Positions 1 through 7,713 of a stretch of DNA of 35,271 nt are shown here, piece by piece. The notes beneath the pieces were generated by a model. That model was not told the DNA's origin and did not search any database. It worked only from the letters and a program-made list of their open reading frames with translations. A program made the translations under genes and the position numbers. Source of the DNA: Thermoplasmata archaeon (GTDB taxonomy: Archaea; Thermoplasmatota; Thermoplasmata; Thermoplasmatales; Thermoplasmataceae); contig JAKADM010000010.1 in the NCBI GenBank assembly GCA_021820525.1, positions 1 to 35,271 of the forward strand, given 5' to 3'. Every line of letters begins with the position of its first letter. The first letter of the stretch is position 1.

Positions 1-1
1 A

Positions 2-233
2 GTTTTTAGAATACCTATAAGGACTTGAAACTCGATATATGCATGTGTTCCAGCCTGTATTCCATTGTGTTTTTAGAATACCTATAAGGACTTGAAACTC
101 AGCGAGAATATGGCCAAAACTGGTGTCAGTGCCATTGTTTTTAGAATACCTATAAGGACTTGAAACTCACCGTGAGAGAAATCAAGTATGATCCGGGCGA
201 ATAGTTTTTAGAATACCTATAAGGACTTGAAAC
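2..233 (+). CRISPR. CRISPR array, distal (trailer) part, subtype I-B associated
   Basis: Four identical 30-nt repeats lie at 2-31, 69-98, 137-166 and 204-233. They start GTTTTTAGAATACC and end GGACTTGAAAC. The three unique spacers between them are 37, 38 and 37 nt (32-68, 99-136, 167-203). The array continues leftward out of the window. The GAAAC end is the usual 5' handle of type I crRNAs, so transcription is inferred left to right with the leader outside the window. A decayed repeat on the right agrees with this. The subtype I-B cas operon nearby reads toward the array from the other side of an insertion sequence. No spacer shows an obvious match elsewhere in the window. Confidence 0.97.
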
Positions 234-270
234 TTTTATATCATTTCAATATTTCATTGGCAATGGAAAT

Positions 271-300
271 GTTTTTAGGCTATCTTCAACATTGGATGTA
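271..300 (+). repeat. Candidate degenerate terminal CRISPR repeat
   Basis: Exactly 37 nt after the last intact repeat, the sequence resumes with GTTTTTAG, the first eight bases of the repeat. It agrees at 13 of the first 19 positions and keeps a TTG near its end. The phase matches the other spacers (37, 38, 37), so 234-270 may be a fourth spacer and this a decayed last repeat. Decay at the trailer end is common in CRISPR arrays. The alternative is chance similarity in an AT-rich stretch. Confidence 0.5.
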
Positions 301-332
301 TAATTTAACAATCTATCACTTTTATCCATGTA

Positions 333-370
333 TGGTTAGGTCCCCTAATTGGAGACAATATTGTCCTATA
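333..370 (+). repeat. IS3 element left terminal inverted repeat
   Basis: It reads TGGTTAGGTCCCC, then GAGACAA-TA-TTGTCCTATA. It matches the reverse complement of 1636-1675 with two identical blocks of 7 and 10 bases at the same 2-nt spacing. The transposase reading frame ends just inside it at 376. Confidence 0.85.
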
Positions 371-375
371 AGATT

Positions 376-1285
376 TCAAGCTTTCTGAATCTTTTCCATG
401 CATTTTTTATTCATCTCCCTTGGTGTAATGTATCCTATCCCGGTATGCAGCCTTTCATTGTTATAGAAATCCACAAATCTATCTATTGTGGATTTCGCTT
501 CCTCAAAGCTCTCAAACTCGAATCTTCTTATTACCTCCCTTTCCAGGATCGAGTTGAATGATTCTATGTGTGCATCCTCCTTTGGAGTTGCTGTATGGAT
601 CCTCTCATGAGGTATGTTCATCGTTGAGAGGAAATTCTCAACAGTATTGCATACAAACTGTGTTCCGTTGTCACTTCTCATGCGTATACCTGAAATACTT
701 TCCAGGCCTCTCTGATCAAACGCGATCATCATTGTCTCTTTCACATGGTTTTCCTGTGCAGTGATATCCAATGTAATGCCCAACAACCTCCCTGCTGTAG
801 CAGTCGATCATGGCAAGAAGATATGTATTCCTTGATTCTCCATGAATCCATACATACTTTATGTCGAATTCCCACACCTGATCAGGTTCTGTAACCTCAA
901 CAACGGATTTCACAACCCTTGTCACCGGCTTTCTCTTATTGTATGAATGATTCAGGAGGTTATTCTCTGCCATGAGTCTCCTGACCTTCTTCCTGTTTAT
1001 TTCATATCCAAGCCTGTTCAGATGTTTTGCTGTCTTCTTATAACCATAACAGACGAACTCCCTTGAGAGGAGTTTCTCTATCTCATTTACCACAATGCTG
1101 TTATCCACAATGGTGATTTCATCGCCGTCTTTCCTTAAGGTGAAAGATGAGTGGTTTCTCCCTCTCTTTGACGGGGGATTTTCATGGTATTCGATCCTAT
1201 AGAAGCTGCATCGTGGTATATGGAGAAGATCCACCACATCACTTATTCCGATTCCTTTGGTGATATATTCACCTGCCAATTTCAT
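376..1285 (-). pseudogene. IS3-family transposase OrfB (DDE integrase), frameshifted
   Basis: Two reading frames together make one OrfB. 1285-716 carries the N-terminal region and the first catalytic Asp (VWEFDIKYVW). 786-376 carries the second Asp (RSDNGTQF) and the catalytic Glu (DAHIESFNSI), ending in the usual YNNERLHTGIGYITP region. The frames part near 735-790, where HYIGYHCT should continue into AQENHVKET but instead runs on as GKPCERDN to a stop. IS3 elements use programmed slippage between orfA and orfB, not inside the DDE core. The break is therefore a mutation or a sequencing error, and this copy should not make active transposase. All three acidic catalytic residues are otherwise kept, so the break is probably recent. 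Confidence 0.9.
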
Positions 1286-1586
1286 TATTTCCTCGCCATC
1301 TTTTTTTTATGGATTCGCTCAAGAGTGCATTCTCTAACTCCTTCTCTGCAAGGAGTTTCTTCAGCTTCTCATTCTCCTTCATCAGTTTCCTGACTCCAGG
1401 TTCCATTCTTCTGTAATGAGGTTTGAGACCATCTAATCCGAAAGTGTCATAGGATTCCTTCCATTTGTAGTACATTCCCGGATCAACAGAATATTTCCTG
1501 CAGGTCTCAACAACCTTGTTGTTCTCCTTGACCTCCTTTATGATCGCAAGTTTTTCTTCCGCTTTCCATCTTCGTCGTTCAGTCAT
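1269..1586 (-). CDS. IS3-family transposase OrfA
   Basis: This is the small regulatory/DNA-binding subunit of an IS3-type transposase. The start MTERRRWKAEEKLAI begins a helix-turn-helix region (about residues 5-55, with YYKWKESY). A Lys/Leu/Glu-rich coiled coil follows (about 65-95) that dimerises OrfA and OrfAB. An upstream in-frame start (1598) would add four residues. The frame overlaps orfB by 17 nt. At 1308-1301 the codons ATA-AAA-AAA-AGA form a slippery run. A -1 slip there reads through as KKDGEEIMKLAGEY and fuses OrfA to OrfB, as in active IS3 elements. The frame itself is intact. The family call is firm; the IS name cannot be given without a database. Confidence 0.9.
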   Translation of the reverse strand: MTERRRWKAEEKLAIIKEVKENNKVVETCRKYSVDPGMYYKWKESYDTFGLDGLKPHYRRMEPGVRKLMKENEKLKKLLAEKELENALLSESIKKRWRGNNEIGR

Positions 1587-1635
1587 TGTTCCCCCCAAAC
1601 CCCCTTCAATTCCTCGTTTAATATATATTTAACAC

Positions 1636-1675
1636 TATAGGACAACTTTGTCTCACTATTTAAGGGGGCAGACCA
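1636..1675 (-). repeat. IS3 element right terminal inverted repeat
   Basis: On the minus strand it reads TGGTCTGCCCCC, then GAGACAA-AG-TTGTCCTATA. It mirrors the left end and sits about 50 nt upstream of orfA, where IS3 elements carry their transposase promoter. Confidence 0.85.
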
Positions 1676-1705
1676 GTTTTGTGAATTTATTTTAACTTTT
1701 ACTAA

Positions 1706-1978
1706 TCAAATTATATTACTTCTAGAATTCTTTTCTATACCCAATATCTGTCTTTCTGTATATTTAGTACTGTTCAAGACGTAAATAATTATTGAATCAC
1801 TATCTTGATCTATTATTTCATTTAATTCTGATTTCAATCTTCTTAGATTTGCCACTGATATTTCTCCCTCAAAAACCGAGTTCTGTACCCACGTCAAATA
1901 CTTTCTTGATATGTGTAAAGCTTTGGTAACTCTTCGCTCACCTATATCATAAAACATGATTATAAACACAATACTCAC
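1706..1978 (-). CDS. cas2: CRISPR-associated endoribonuclease-fold protein Cas2
   Basis: Cas2 is the small ferredoxin-fold partner of Cas1 in the spacer-acquisition complex. The first strand FIIMFYDIGERR carries the conserved Asp, followed by KYLTWVQNSVFEGEIS, a typical Cas2 core. At about 87-90 residues it has normal length. The start is uncertain. GTG at 1978 overlaps the cas1 stop as GTGA. GTG at 1969 follows a GGTGAG ribosome-binding sequence and gives the more typical N-terminus MFIIMFYDI. GTG at 1981 is also open. It is the last gene of the eight-gene cas operon; the IS element begins about 30 nt after its stop. Confidence 0.95.
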   Translation of the reverse strand: MSIVFIIMFYDIGERRVTKALHISRKYLTWVQNSVFEGEISVANLRRLKSELNEIIDQDSDSIIIYVLNSTKYTERQILGIEKNSRSNII

Positions 1979-2973
1979 CACATTGAGCGAAAAGGTACGT
2001 AATCTGTTTCTCCTAAAAGGTACTTTTCTATCTTATAGCATTCCATTCTAATCAAAGTTCTATATGATACTTTGTGATCTATCTTTTTTAATTTTATCGT
2101 TACTGATAATTTATTGTCAATGGCCTCTACCATAGTCTTTTTTCCTTTTTCCTTAATAATTATTATTCCACCTTCGCTTTCAAAGTCCTTATTTGTAATC
2201 ATCTTCTCATTTATTAGTGAAAGAATAACCCTATCGATAATTATTGGTTTAAAAATTTCTGATACATCTAAATTCAAAGAAAAACGTCTAAAATTTGACT
2301 CGTGTAGGAAACCTATCCTAGGGTCGAGATGAGTTTTATAAATCTCTGCAAGACACACTGAATACATAATTGAATTTCCAAAACTAATCATTGAATTGAG
2401 GAAATTAAGAGGTGGCCTCTTCGATCTAATTTCAAATTTGAAATCTTCATTTTCGGTAATATGGTCAAACGCAGAATAATATATGTCTCTAATCCGTCCT
2501 TCAATTCCCATTAATTCTGGAATCGTTTTCACCTCAGAGAACCTTCTTTGCAAATTCTTAATTTCTTCTATTTGGTTCCCGACTTGCTTCCCCCTTGACA
2601 AATAATATTTGAGTACAGAAAGTATATTATCAGACGCCCCCATTTCTATTCTGTAGGCCACATCAAACCTCTGCCCTTGATCCATATACGCTTTGGCCTG
2701 ATCAATAATCATCTCTCCGGAAGAAAGGAATTCTCTTGGATAATAAGATCCTGTGTAATAGCCATAGTAATTAAATGTATGCATAATTATATGCTTCTCT
2801 GATAAGAAGTTAAGAAGCTTAGTGTTTAAAGTTACTTCACCGAAAAGAAAAATTTCATTAATTCCCTCAACAGGAAGATATTTTTTACCCTCATCGTTCT
2901 GGAAAAGGAGTGTGTTATCAGACCTGATTAGATCACCTGACTTGAATATCCAGACGGTTTTATTCAGGTTCAT
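1975..2973 (-). CDS. cas1: CRISPR-associated integrase Cas1
   Basis: Cas1 is the metal-dependent integrase that inserts new spacers together with Cas2. The start ATG at 2973 (MNLNKTVWIFKSGDLIR) matches the usual beginning and overlaps the end of cas4 by 14 nt. A longer frame to 3069 is open but would run deep into cas4. The protein has 332 residues. The catalytic residues are present: Glu158 in MGIEGRIRDIYYSAF, His224 in GFLHESNFRR and Asp236 in SLNLDVSEIFKP. The beta-rich N-terminal dimerisation domain occupies about residues 1-80 and the helical catalytic domain the rest. It appears intact, so adaptation may be functional. Confidence 0.97.
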   Translation of the reverse strand: MNLNKTVWIFKSGDLIRSDNTLLFQNDEGKKYLPVEGINEIFLFGEVTLNTKLLNFLSEKHIIMHTFNYYGYYTGSYYPREFLSSGEMIIDQAKAYMDQGQRFDVAYRIEMGASDNILSVLKYYLSRGKQVGNQIEEIKNLQRRFSEVKTIPELMGIEGRIRDIYYSAFDHITENEDFKFEIRSKRPPLNFLNSMISFGNSIMYSVCLAEIYKTHLDPRIGFLHESNFRRFSLNLDVSEIFKPIIIDRVILSLINEKMITNKDFESEGGIIIIKEKGKKTMVEAIDNKLSVTIKLKKIDHKVSYRTLIRMECYKIEKYLLGETDYVPFRSMW

Positions 2974-3475
2974 CACTCCAGCAAAATTCTGAATAGGCAC
3001 ATTTCTTGCAGAAATGTATAATCTTGGCGGGCGGTAATTTTCCGTGCACCAATTTTTTAATTTTTTCAATTGCTTCGTTCAAACTGTTTTCTTCGTCCTG
3101 CGTTAATTCAACAGATATCTTCTTTTTTTCCGTAGGTACTCTTATTAACCCTCTTGCCTCAATTCCATATTCCTTAAGTATTTTCAAGTAATATAACAAT
3201 TGCATTTTTGTTCCTATAAGATTTTTAGAAGATTTCTTTACCTCGGAAACAGTTAGAATTTCATTTTCTTTGGATACGATATCTATTTTAGAGTTCAGGA
3301 AATTTATCTGCTTTACGTCTCTTCTATAACTTTCATTTTCAATTTGTCTTCCTATCGTTATATTATCGTCCTCCTGGTCTGACTCTATTCCATGGTAAAT
3401 AAGCCACACTTCACGGTCACAAGTATAATAATAATTCACAAGGGTTCCATTTATTTTTTCAGACTCGTAACTCAT
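2960..3475 (-). CDS. cas4: CRISPR-associated exonuclease Cas4 (RecB-like, Fe-S)
   Basis: Cas4 trims prespacers and helps choose the PAM during adaptation with Cas1-Cas2. The 171-residue protein has the PD-(D/E)XK core (Asp65 in KIDIV, Glu78 and Lys80 in VSEVKKS, then Gln92 in MQLLYYL). It also has four cysteines for a 4Fe-4S cluster: Cys19 near the N-terminus and Cys156, Cys159 and Cys165 in CKKCAYSEFC at the end. The start ATG overlaps the cas3 stop as ATGA, indicating translational coupling. Length and order match Cas4 of subtype I-B loci. Confidence 0.95.
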   Translation of the reverse strand: MSYESEKINGTLVNYYYTCDREVWLIYHGIESDQEDDNITIGRQIENESYRRDVKQINFLNSKIDIVSKENEILTVSEVKKSSKNLIGTKMQLLYYLKILKEYGIEARGLIRVPTEKKKISVELTQDEENSLNEAIEKIKKLVHGKLPPAKIIHFCKKCAYSEFCWSDEPE

Positions 3476-5988
3476 ATTATTATGGCCTCCTCTGTTCCTC
3501 CTAAATCCAGACCTATCTCTTCGTCATACAAGGAATCGGAAAAAAACTTTCTCATTATATACAAGTTATGTAGTGGATTTTCAAGTTTTCCCAACCCCCT
3601 CAGTGTCATTTCATCTACCTGAATAATATGCTTATAAAACTCAGATCTAATTTCCAGAAAACTAGATTTTCTCCTTAATGGGTCCTTGATTTTTTGAATC
3701 TCTAAAAACTTCTCTAAAATACTACTTGATTTGTCATACTTTTCTATGAAAACCTCAAATATTTTTCTTGATCTTATTAAACTGAAATCAGAAGAATAGA
3801 TCTCATCACCAATATCTAAAGGGTTTTTATCTGTGCCAAAATTGAATTGATTGAAACTCATTATCTTTGTGTTCTTTCCTTCAGGATAGCGATCTTTAAG
3901 TTTGACATAATAGCTATCTACAAGATTCTTAAGGTCTTTTTCGTCTAATACTTTTTTGTCTGAACTTATTTCATCCAAAATTTCTAACGTTACCGTGGTA
4001 TGAATTTCATTATATACCTTACTTGAATAATACCCCCTTTTTTTGCTATCCTTTGAAGCATCTATAACATACACCTTACCCTTGTTTGAAAGAGAATCGT
4101 TCCGATTTGCTCTTCCAGAAGCCTGAACTATTGAATCTATAGGGGCCAAATCCCGAACAACAATATCAAAATCAATGTCTATTCCAGCTTCGAATATTTG
4201 AGTACCCACAACAATAGGATGTTTTCCATCTTTCAACTCCATAATAATTTTTTCTAAAACCATATGCCTGTGAAAGGGTATAAGGTTGGCCGAAATATAA
4301 TAAACGTTATCCCCGGAAATTCCACTTTCACTTAACGAAGATTTCATGCTTTTATAGGCAGATACGGAAGAGGAAATAGTGTTAAAAATAAATAAAATTG
4401 ACTTTTTACCGTAATAATCTTTGAAGAACTTAATAGCCTCATCGATAGTTTTTTGTTCCAACTCTAAATGTAAATTTATTCTATTCAATTTTTTAAATCT
4501 ACTCTCAACCTCATCCTTAGTTCCAGCGAGTTCTATACCTCCCTCCACTATTGCTGGTAAGGTCGCTGACATTATAATAAAATACATATTAAAGAACTTT
4601 GCAAAATAAACAATTATATCTCGAATATCTGGCCATAACTCAACATCTATGGTTTGGATTTCATCTAAAATCACAACAGAATTTACAAGATTGTGTACTT
4701 TCTTTAACTTCTTATTTCTGTTTGACAACATTGACTCAAAAAGCTGAACAAATGTTGTAAAAACTATTGAACTGTTCCAAGATTCCACCAACAAAAGTGC
4801 CTCTTGAACTGGTTTACTCTCTCCAGCTTCCTTATAGGTGATTTCAGACAGATGATGATGAGACAGGATATACTGCTGCGTGTTTGAATGGAAATCTGGA
4901 ATGGTTTTCAGCATTTGCAATGCCACATCATAGTTTTGCTCTAATATTGTCAAAAAAGGCATGGCATATATAATTTTAGACTCGGATACTCCACTGGAAA
5001 CTATTTTATTTGACAATACAAATGCGGCCTCAAGAGCGGCCATCGTTTTCCCACTTCCAGTTGGAGCATTTATTGTAAATATGTGATTTTCTAGTTTGCA
5101 CTCTTGAACCTTTTCTTTTACCTTGCTAAACAGATCATTTCGAATCTGATTCACATTGGATTGTTTGGCGGATGAAAGGCTTCTTTGTTTATATTCCTCT
5201 ACTATACATTTTTCTAACTGTCTTGGTTTTTGATGCGATATACCTGCCGCGTTAAATTTATCACAATCAATCAAAGTTGAAAATAAAAAAAACAAATTGA
5301 ACGGATCTTCACTTAAAGGTATTCTACTTTTAGTTCCAAGTTGCTCTTTATTTGATAATTCAAGACATTTTACATACTTGGTCAGCTTGTTAAATATATC
5401 TACATAACCACCACTCAAAAAATCATTTAGATAGGTTTCCTCGCTACCTAAAACTCTATTAAACTTATTAAAAATGTTTCTTAAAGTATGATCTATCGAA
5501 TTATAATCTTTTTTAATCTGTTTAACCTGTTCTGGAATTATTTGATTCAAATCTCTTCTCAAAGCGAGGTTTGTTGTTTTAATATTTTGATTAATGATTT
5601 CATCTTTCCCAATGTCTTCAAAACCATTCCTTAGATTTCCGTGATGGTGTCTAATAACCGTAAATACAAAATACGAATAAGTGACATTCATTTCCATTTT
5701 ACTTGATAAAAATGCTCCATATAAGGCTGAAATAAACGCGTGCTCTTTGTACTTACTTCTTTTTTCACATATGAGGTAATCCTGAAAATATTTTGTGAAT
5801 TTACCAAAATCATGGCAAGCTCCAATAATTACTCCAGCTTTTTGAAGTTCTTTATTTAAATGCTTGAAATCTTTAACTCTTACCATCACGTCATAAGCAA
5901 CCTGAATTAAATGATCTTCTAACTTTCGATAATTTACATTTCCATGATCATCATACCATTTGTGGGAATAATAGGTCAAAGACTGCAT
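3472..5988 (-). CDS. cas3: CRISPR-associated helicase-nuclease Cas3 (HD-helicase fusion)
   Basis: Cas3 is recruited by target-bound Cascade and unwinds and degrades foreign DNA. The 838-residue protein begins with an HD nuclease domain (His59-Asp60 in ACHDFGKF, His83, and the HHH run at 114-116). A superfamily 2 helicase follows: Walker A NAPTGSGKT near 308-315, DEIQ at 442-445, SAT at 474-476, and motif VI QASGRANR at 622-629. Its start overlaps the end of cas5 by 13 nt. No frame breaks or missing catalytic residues are seen, so interference should be possible. The DEIQ box replaces the more common DEVH, which is usual variation in the family. Confidence 0.97.
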   Translation of the reverse strand: MQSLTYYSHKWYDDHGNVNYRKLEDHLIQVAYDVMVRVKDFKHLNKELQKAGVIIGACHDFGKFTKYFQDYLICEKRSKYKEHAFISALYGAFLSSKMEMNVTYSYFVFTVIRHHHGNLRNGFEDIGKDEIINQNIKTTNLALRRDLNQIIPEQVKQIKKDYNSIDHTLRNIFNKFNRVLGSEETYLNDFLSGGYVDIFNKLTKYVKCLELSNKEQLGTKSRIPLSEDPFNLFFLFSTLIDCDKFNAAGISHQKPRQLEKCIVEEYKQRSLSSAKQSNVNQIRNDLFSKVKEKVQECKLENHIFTINAPTGSGKTMAALEAAFVLSNKIVSSGVSESKIIYAMPFLTILEQNYDVALQMLKTIPDFHSNTQQYILSHHHLSEITYKEAGESKPVQEALLLVESWNSSIVFTTFVQLFESMLSNRNKKLKKVHNLVNSVVILDEIQTIDVELWPDIRDIIVYFAKFFNMYFIIMSATLPAIVEGGIELAGTKDEVESRFKKLNRINLHLELEQKTIDEAIKFFKDYYGKKSILFIFNTISSSVSAYKSMKSSLSESGISGDNVYYISANLIPFHRHMVLEKIIMELKDGKHPIVVGTQIFEAGIDIDFDIVVRDLAPIDSIVQASGRANRNDSLSNKGKVYVIDASKDSKKRGYYSSKVYNEIHTTVTLEILDEISSDKKVLDEKDLKNLVDSYYVKLKDRYPEGKNTKIMSFNQFNFGTDKNPLDIGDEIYSSDFSLIRSRKIFEVFIEKYDKSSSILEKFLEIQKIKDPLRRKSSFLEIRSEFYKHIIQVDEMTLRGLGKLENPLHNLYIMRKFFSDSLYDEEIGLDLGGTEEAIII

Positions 5989-6773
5989 ATTATATCTTTA
6001 ACCTCCTCTCCATGATCAAGGTAGTATGTGATGTAAACATCCTGGCCGCTCTTTACCCTTAATGGGATGGCTCTGCCGTTTTCCTCAAATAGGTAAATCC
6101 TGCTTCTGAATCTCCTACCATCAATCGATGAAAATGGCATCAGGTCTTTGTTTAATCTTAACACATTTTTATCATCCTGAGAAAAATCTGATTTATTAAA
6201 TTCAATATTTTCAACACCCTCAAGTGGCAATGGAGAATTAACTTGTAGAATCTCCTTTGAATTTTCTAATCTTTCTAGCTGTGATTCTCCAATGTATATT
6301 ACATTTGCAAGCATATTTGCATATCCAAGACTCACTGGATATTCTACTAATCCATCTTTCAGTAGCTTTTTGCAATTTTTAACTTTATCAATTTCGTTGT
6401 CAGAATAATAAATTCTAAATGAAATTTTTTTGTTCCAATCATAAGGAACAAGAATTTCAATGGGAACTATTGTATGTTCTTCACTAACACCTTTTTTCAG
6501 GAAATTAAGATCTGATGGATGTTTAATCATTACGTTATTTACAGATTGGAACATTGACCTTGAAGGTTGCAATATTCTTACCCCTATAAATGTATTATCC
6601 ATTATATTATAGTAGGAATCTTTTTCTAATCCCAGAATGGCACCTATTATCCCCATAATTGTTGTTTTTGGTGGAAATTTATAAGAAAGTGAAGATGAAT
6701 TGGTGTCAATTTTCCTGAAGCTAGCAAATTTAGCTTCGATATCAAAAATAAGAACGGGATTAGTCATCTTCAT
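5976..6773 (-). CDS. cas5: Cascade subunit Cas5 (subtype I-B)
   Basis: Cas5 is the RAMP-fold subunit that caps the 5' handle of the crRNA in Cascade. The N-terminal stretch LIFDIEAKFASFRK, followed by NSSSLSYKFPPKTTIMGII, is characteristic of Cas5 of the I-B (Hmari/Tneap) type, and 265 residues is the expected length. The start ATG lies 14 nt inside the end of cas7; a second ATG two codons later (6767) is possible. It belongs to the tightly overlapping cas operon between cas7 and cas3. Confidence 0.93.
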   Translation of the reverse strand: MKMTNPVLIFDIEAKFASFRKIDTNSSSLSYKFPPKTTIMGIIGAILGLEKDSYYNIMDNTFIGVRILQPSRSMFQSVNNVMIKHPSDLNFLKKGVSEEHTIVPIEILVPYDWNKKISFRIYYSDNEIDKVKNCKKLLKDGLVEYPVSLGYANMLANVIYIGESQLERLENSKEILQVNSPLPLEGVENIEFNKSDFSQDDKNVLRLNKDLMPFSSIDGRRFRSRIYLFEENGRAIPLRVKSGQDVYITYYLDHGEEVKDIICSL

Positions 6774-7701
6774 TCATCATCTTGAAGGGTTCTTCTTTTA
6801 AATTGTCTTCGCCTTCAATTTTAAGATTAGAATGCAACCATATATTGGCCTTTTTACATTCCTTATTCCCCTTTATGCGCTCTGCAAGATCCTTTAAATT
6901 TAGAGAGTAATCATCAGTGGATCTAATTGGTGTTTTGCTTGAATTGAAGCTTATGAATTGCCTTAAATCCCCGATAAACTTCGGTTTCTCATATTCAGTT
7001 CTAATATAAAGTAGCGGATATTGACCTATTTTTGTCCTAGTTGATGACATCTGGATCGAGTTCAGCATAGCTTTGTCGAAATTTTTGAGATCGTCCTCGG
7101 ATAGGGTTGATTCAAGAGCTCTTTTAGAGCTTATAACACCATAAAAAGCCATAAGTGAGTAGTAAACTCTGTAGTCCTTTCCTATGGAACCTTGAGTCTT
7201 TCCCTCTTTAGAAGCAAATGTCGTTGTAATAGAATAACTGTTCATCAGTTGCACCTGATTTAATGAGTACCCCCATGTAAATTGAATTGGGCCAGTTAAT
7301 GCGATGCTTGAACCTTTCTTGGATTCTCGCTTACCCCCACTCTTTGCCTCGCCCGACTCGGAATCACTTTTTTCCTTTATTGCGATTGTTGCCCCAAACA
7401 TCCTTATGTCGATACATTTTTTCAATATCTTCGACTTGTCAAATTCAAATTCTTTTGCCCTTTCAGTTGCGTTTTGAACTCTATCTACTCTCTTCACGAA
7501 TACATCATTTGATTCATCATGGAAGTTTGAAATGAAATAATCTCGTATATACCTCTTAAGTCTTACATCGCTTACGAGGTTTCTGTCTGTTTCATAATCC
7601 ATTCTGGGAACGTTTTCATTATCGGGATCCCCGTTTGGATTTGCCATCTTTGATTCATACACAAACAAAATTTCTCCATCTTTAATTTTCACATCAGTCA
7701 T
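6760..7701 (-). CDS. cas7: Cascade backbone subunit Cas7 (Csh2-like)
   Basis: Cas7 polymerises along the crRNA spacer to form the Cascade backbone. The N-terminal ESKMANPNGDPDNENVPRMD, the DIRMFGATI segment and GPIQFTWGYS are hallmarks of the Csh2/DevR group of subtype I-B. The protein has 313 residues. A Lys/Ser/Glu-rich insert near 110-130 (KSDSESGEAKSGGK) looks like a surface loop. The gene begins 12 nt after the cas8b stop and overlaps cas5 by 14 nt. Confidence 0.95.
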   Translation of the reverse strand: MTDVKIKDGEILFVYESKMANPNGDPDNENVPRMDYETDRNLVSDVRLKRYIRDYFISNFHDESNDVFVKRVDRVQNATERAKEFEFDKSKILKKCIDIRMFGATIAIKEKSDSESGEAKSGGKRESKKGSSIALTGPIQFTWGYSLNQVQLMNSYSITTTFASKEGKTQGSIGKDYRVYYSLMAFYGVISSKRALESTLSEDDLKNFDKAMLNSIQMSSTRTKIGQYPLLYIRTEYEKPKFIGDLRQFISFNSSKTPIRSTDDYSLNLKDLAERIKGNKECKKANIWLHSNLKIEGEDNLKEEPFKMMNEDD

Positions 7702-7713
7702 TTTCTATCACCT

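Larger units (their letters stand above)
333..1675 (-). mobile_element. IS3-family insertion sequence (disabled copy)
   Basis: About 1.34 kb bounded by imperfect terminal inverted repeats. Both ends start TGGT, pass through a C-run, and share the block GAGACAA-N2-TTGTCCTATA (352-370 on plus, 1654-1636 on minus). Inside are two overlapping minus-strand reading frames typical of IS3: orfA (HTH plus coiled coil) and orfB (DDE integrase core). They are joined by an A8-G slippery run at 1301-1308. No clear 3-bp target duplication is visible at the chosen ends. A second frame break near 735-790 disables orfB. The element separates the CRISPR array from cas2. Confidence 0.93.

Noticed and set aside
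252-276. Near-palindrome ATTTCATTG/CAATGGAAAT followed by a T-run, looking like a terminator
   Set aside because: The loop would be a single base. The T-run is better explained as the start of the decayed CRISPR repeat (GTTTTTAG), and the palindrome would lie inside the fourth spacer.
361-372. TCCTATAAG at the IS left end resembles CCTATAAGG within the CRISPR repeat
   Set aside because: The same block occurs at the right end of the IS as part of its inverted repeat, so it belongs to the element. The likeness is short and AT-rich.
2974-3069. Longer cas1 frame starting MKKLKNWCTENYRPP
   Set aside because: It would overlap the Fe-S end of cas4 by about 110 nt and lacks Cas1 similarity. MNLNKTVWIF is the usual Cas1 beginning.
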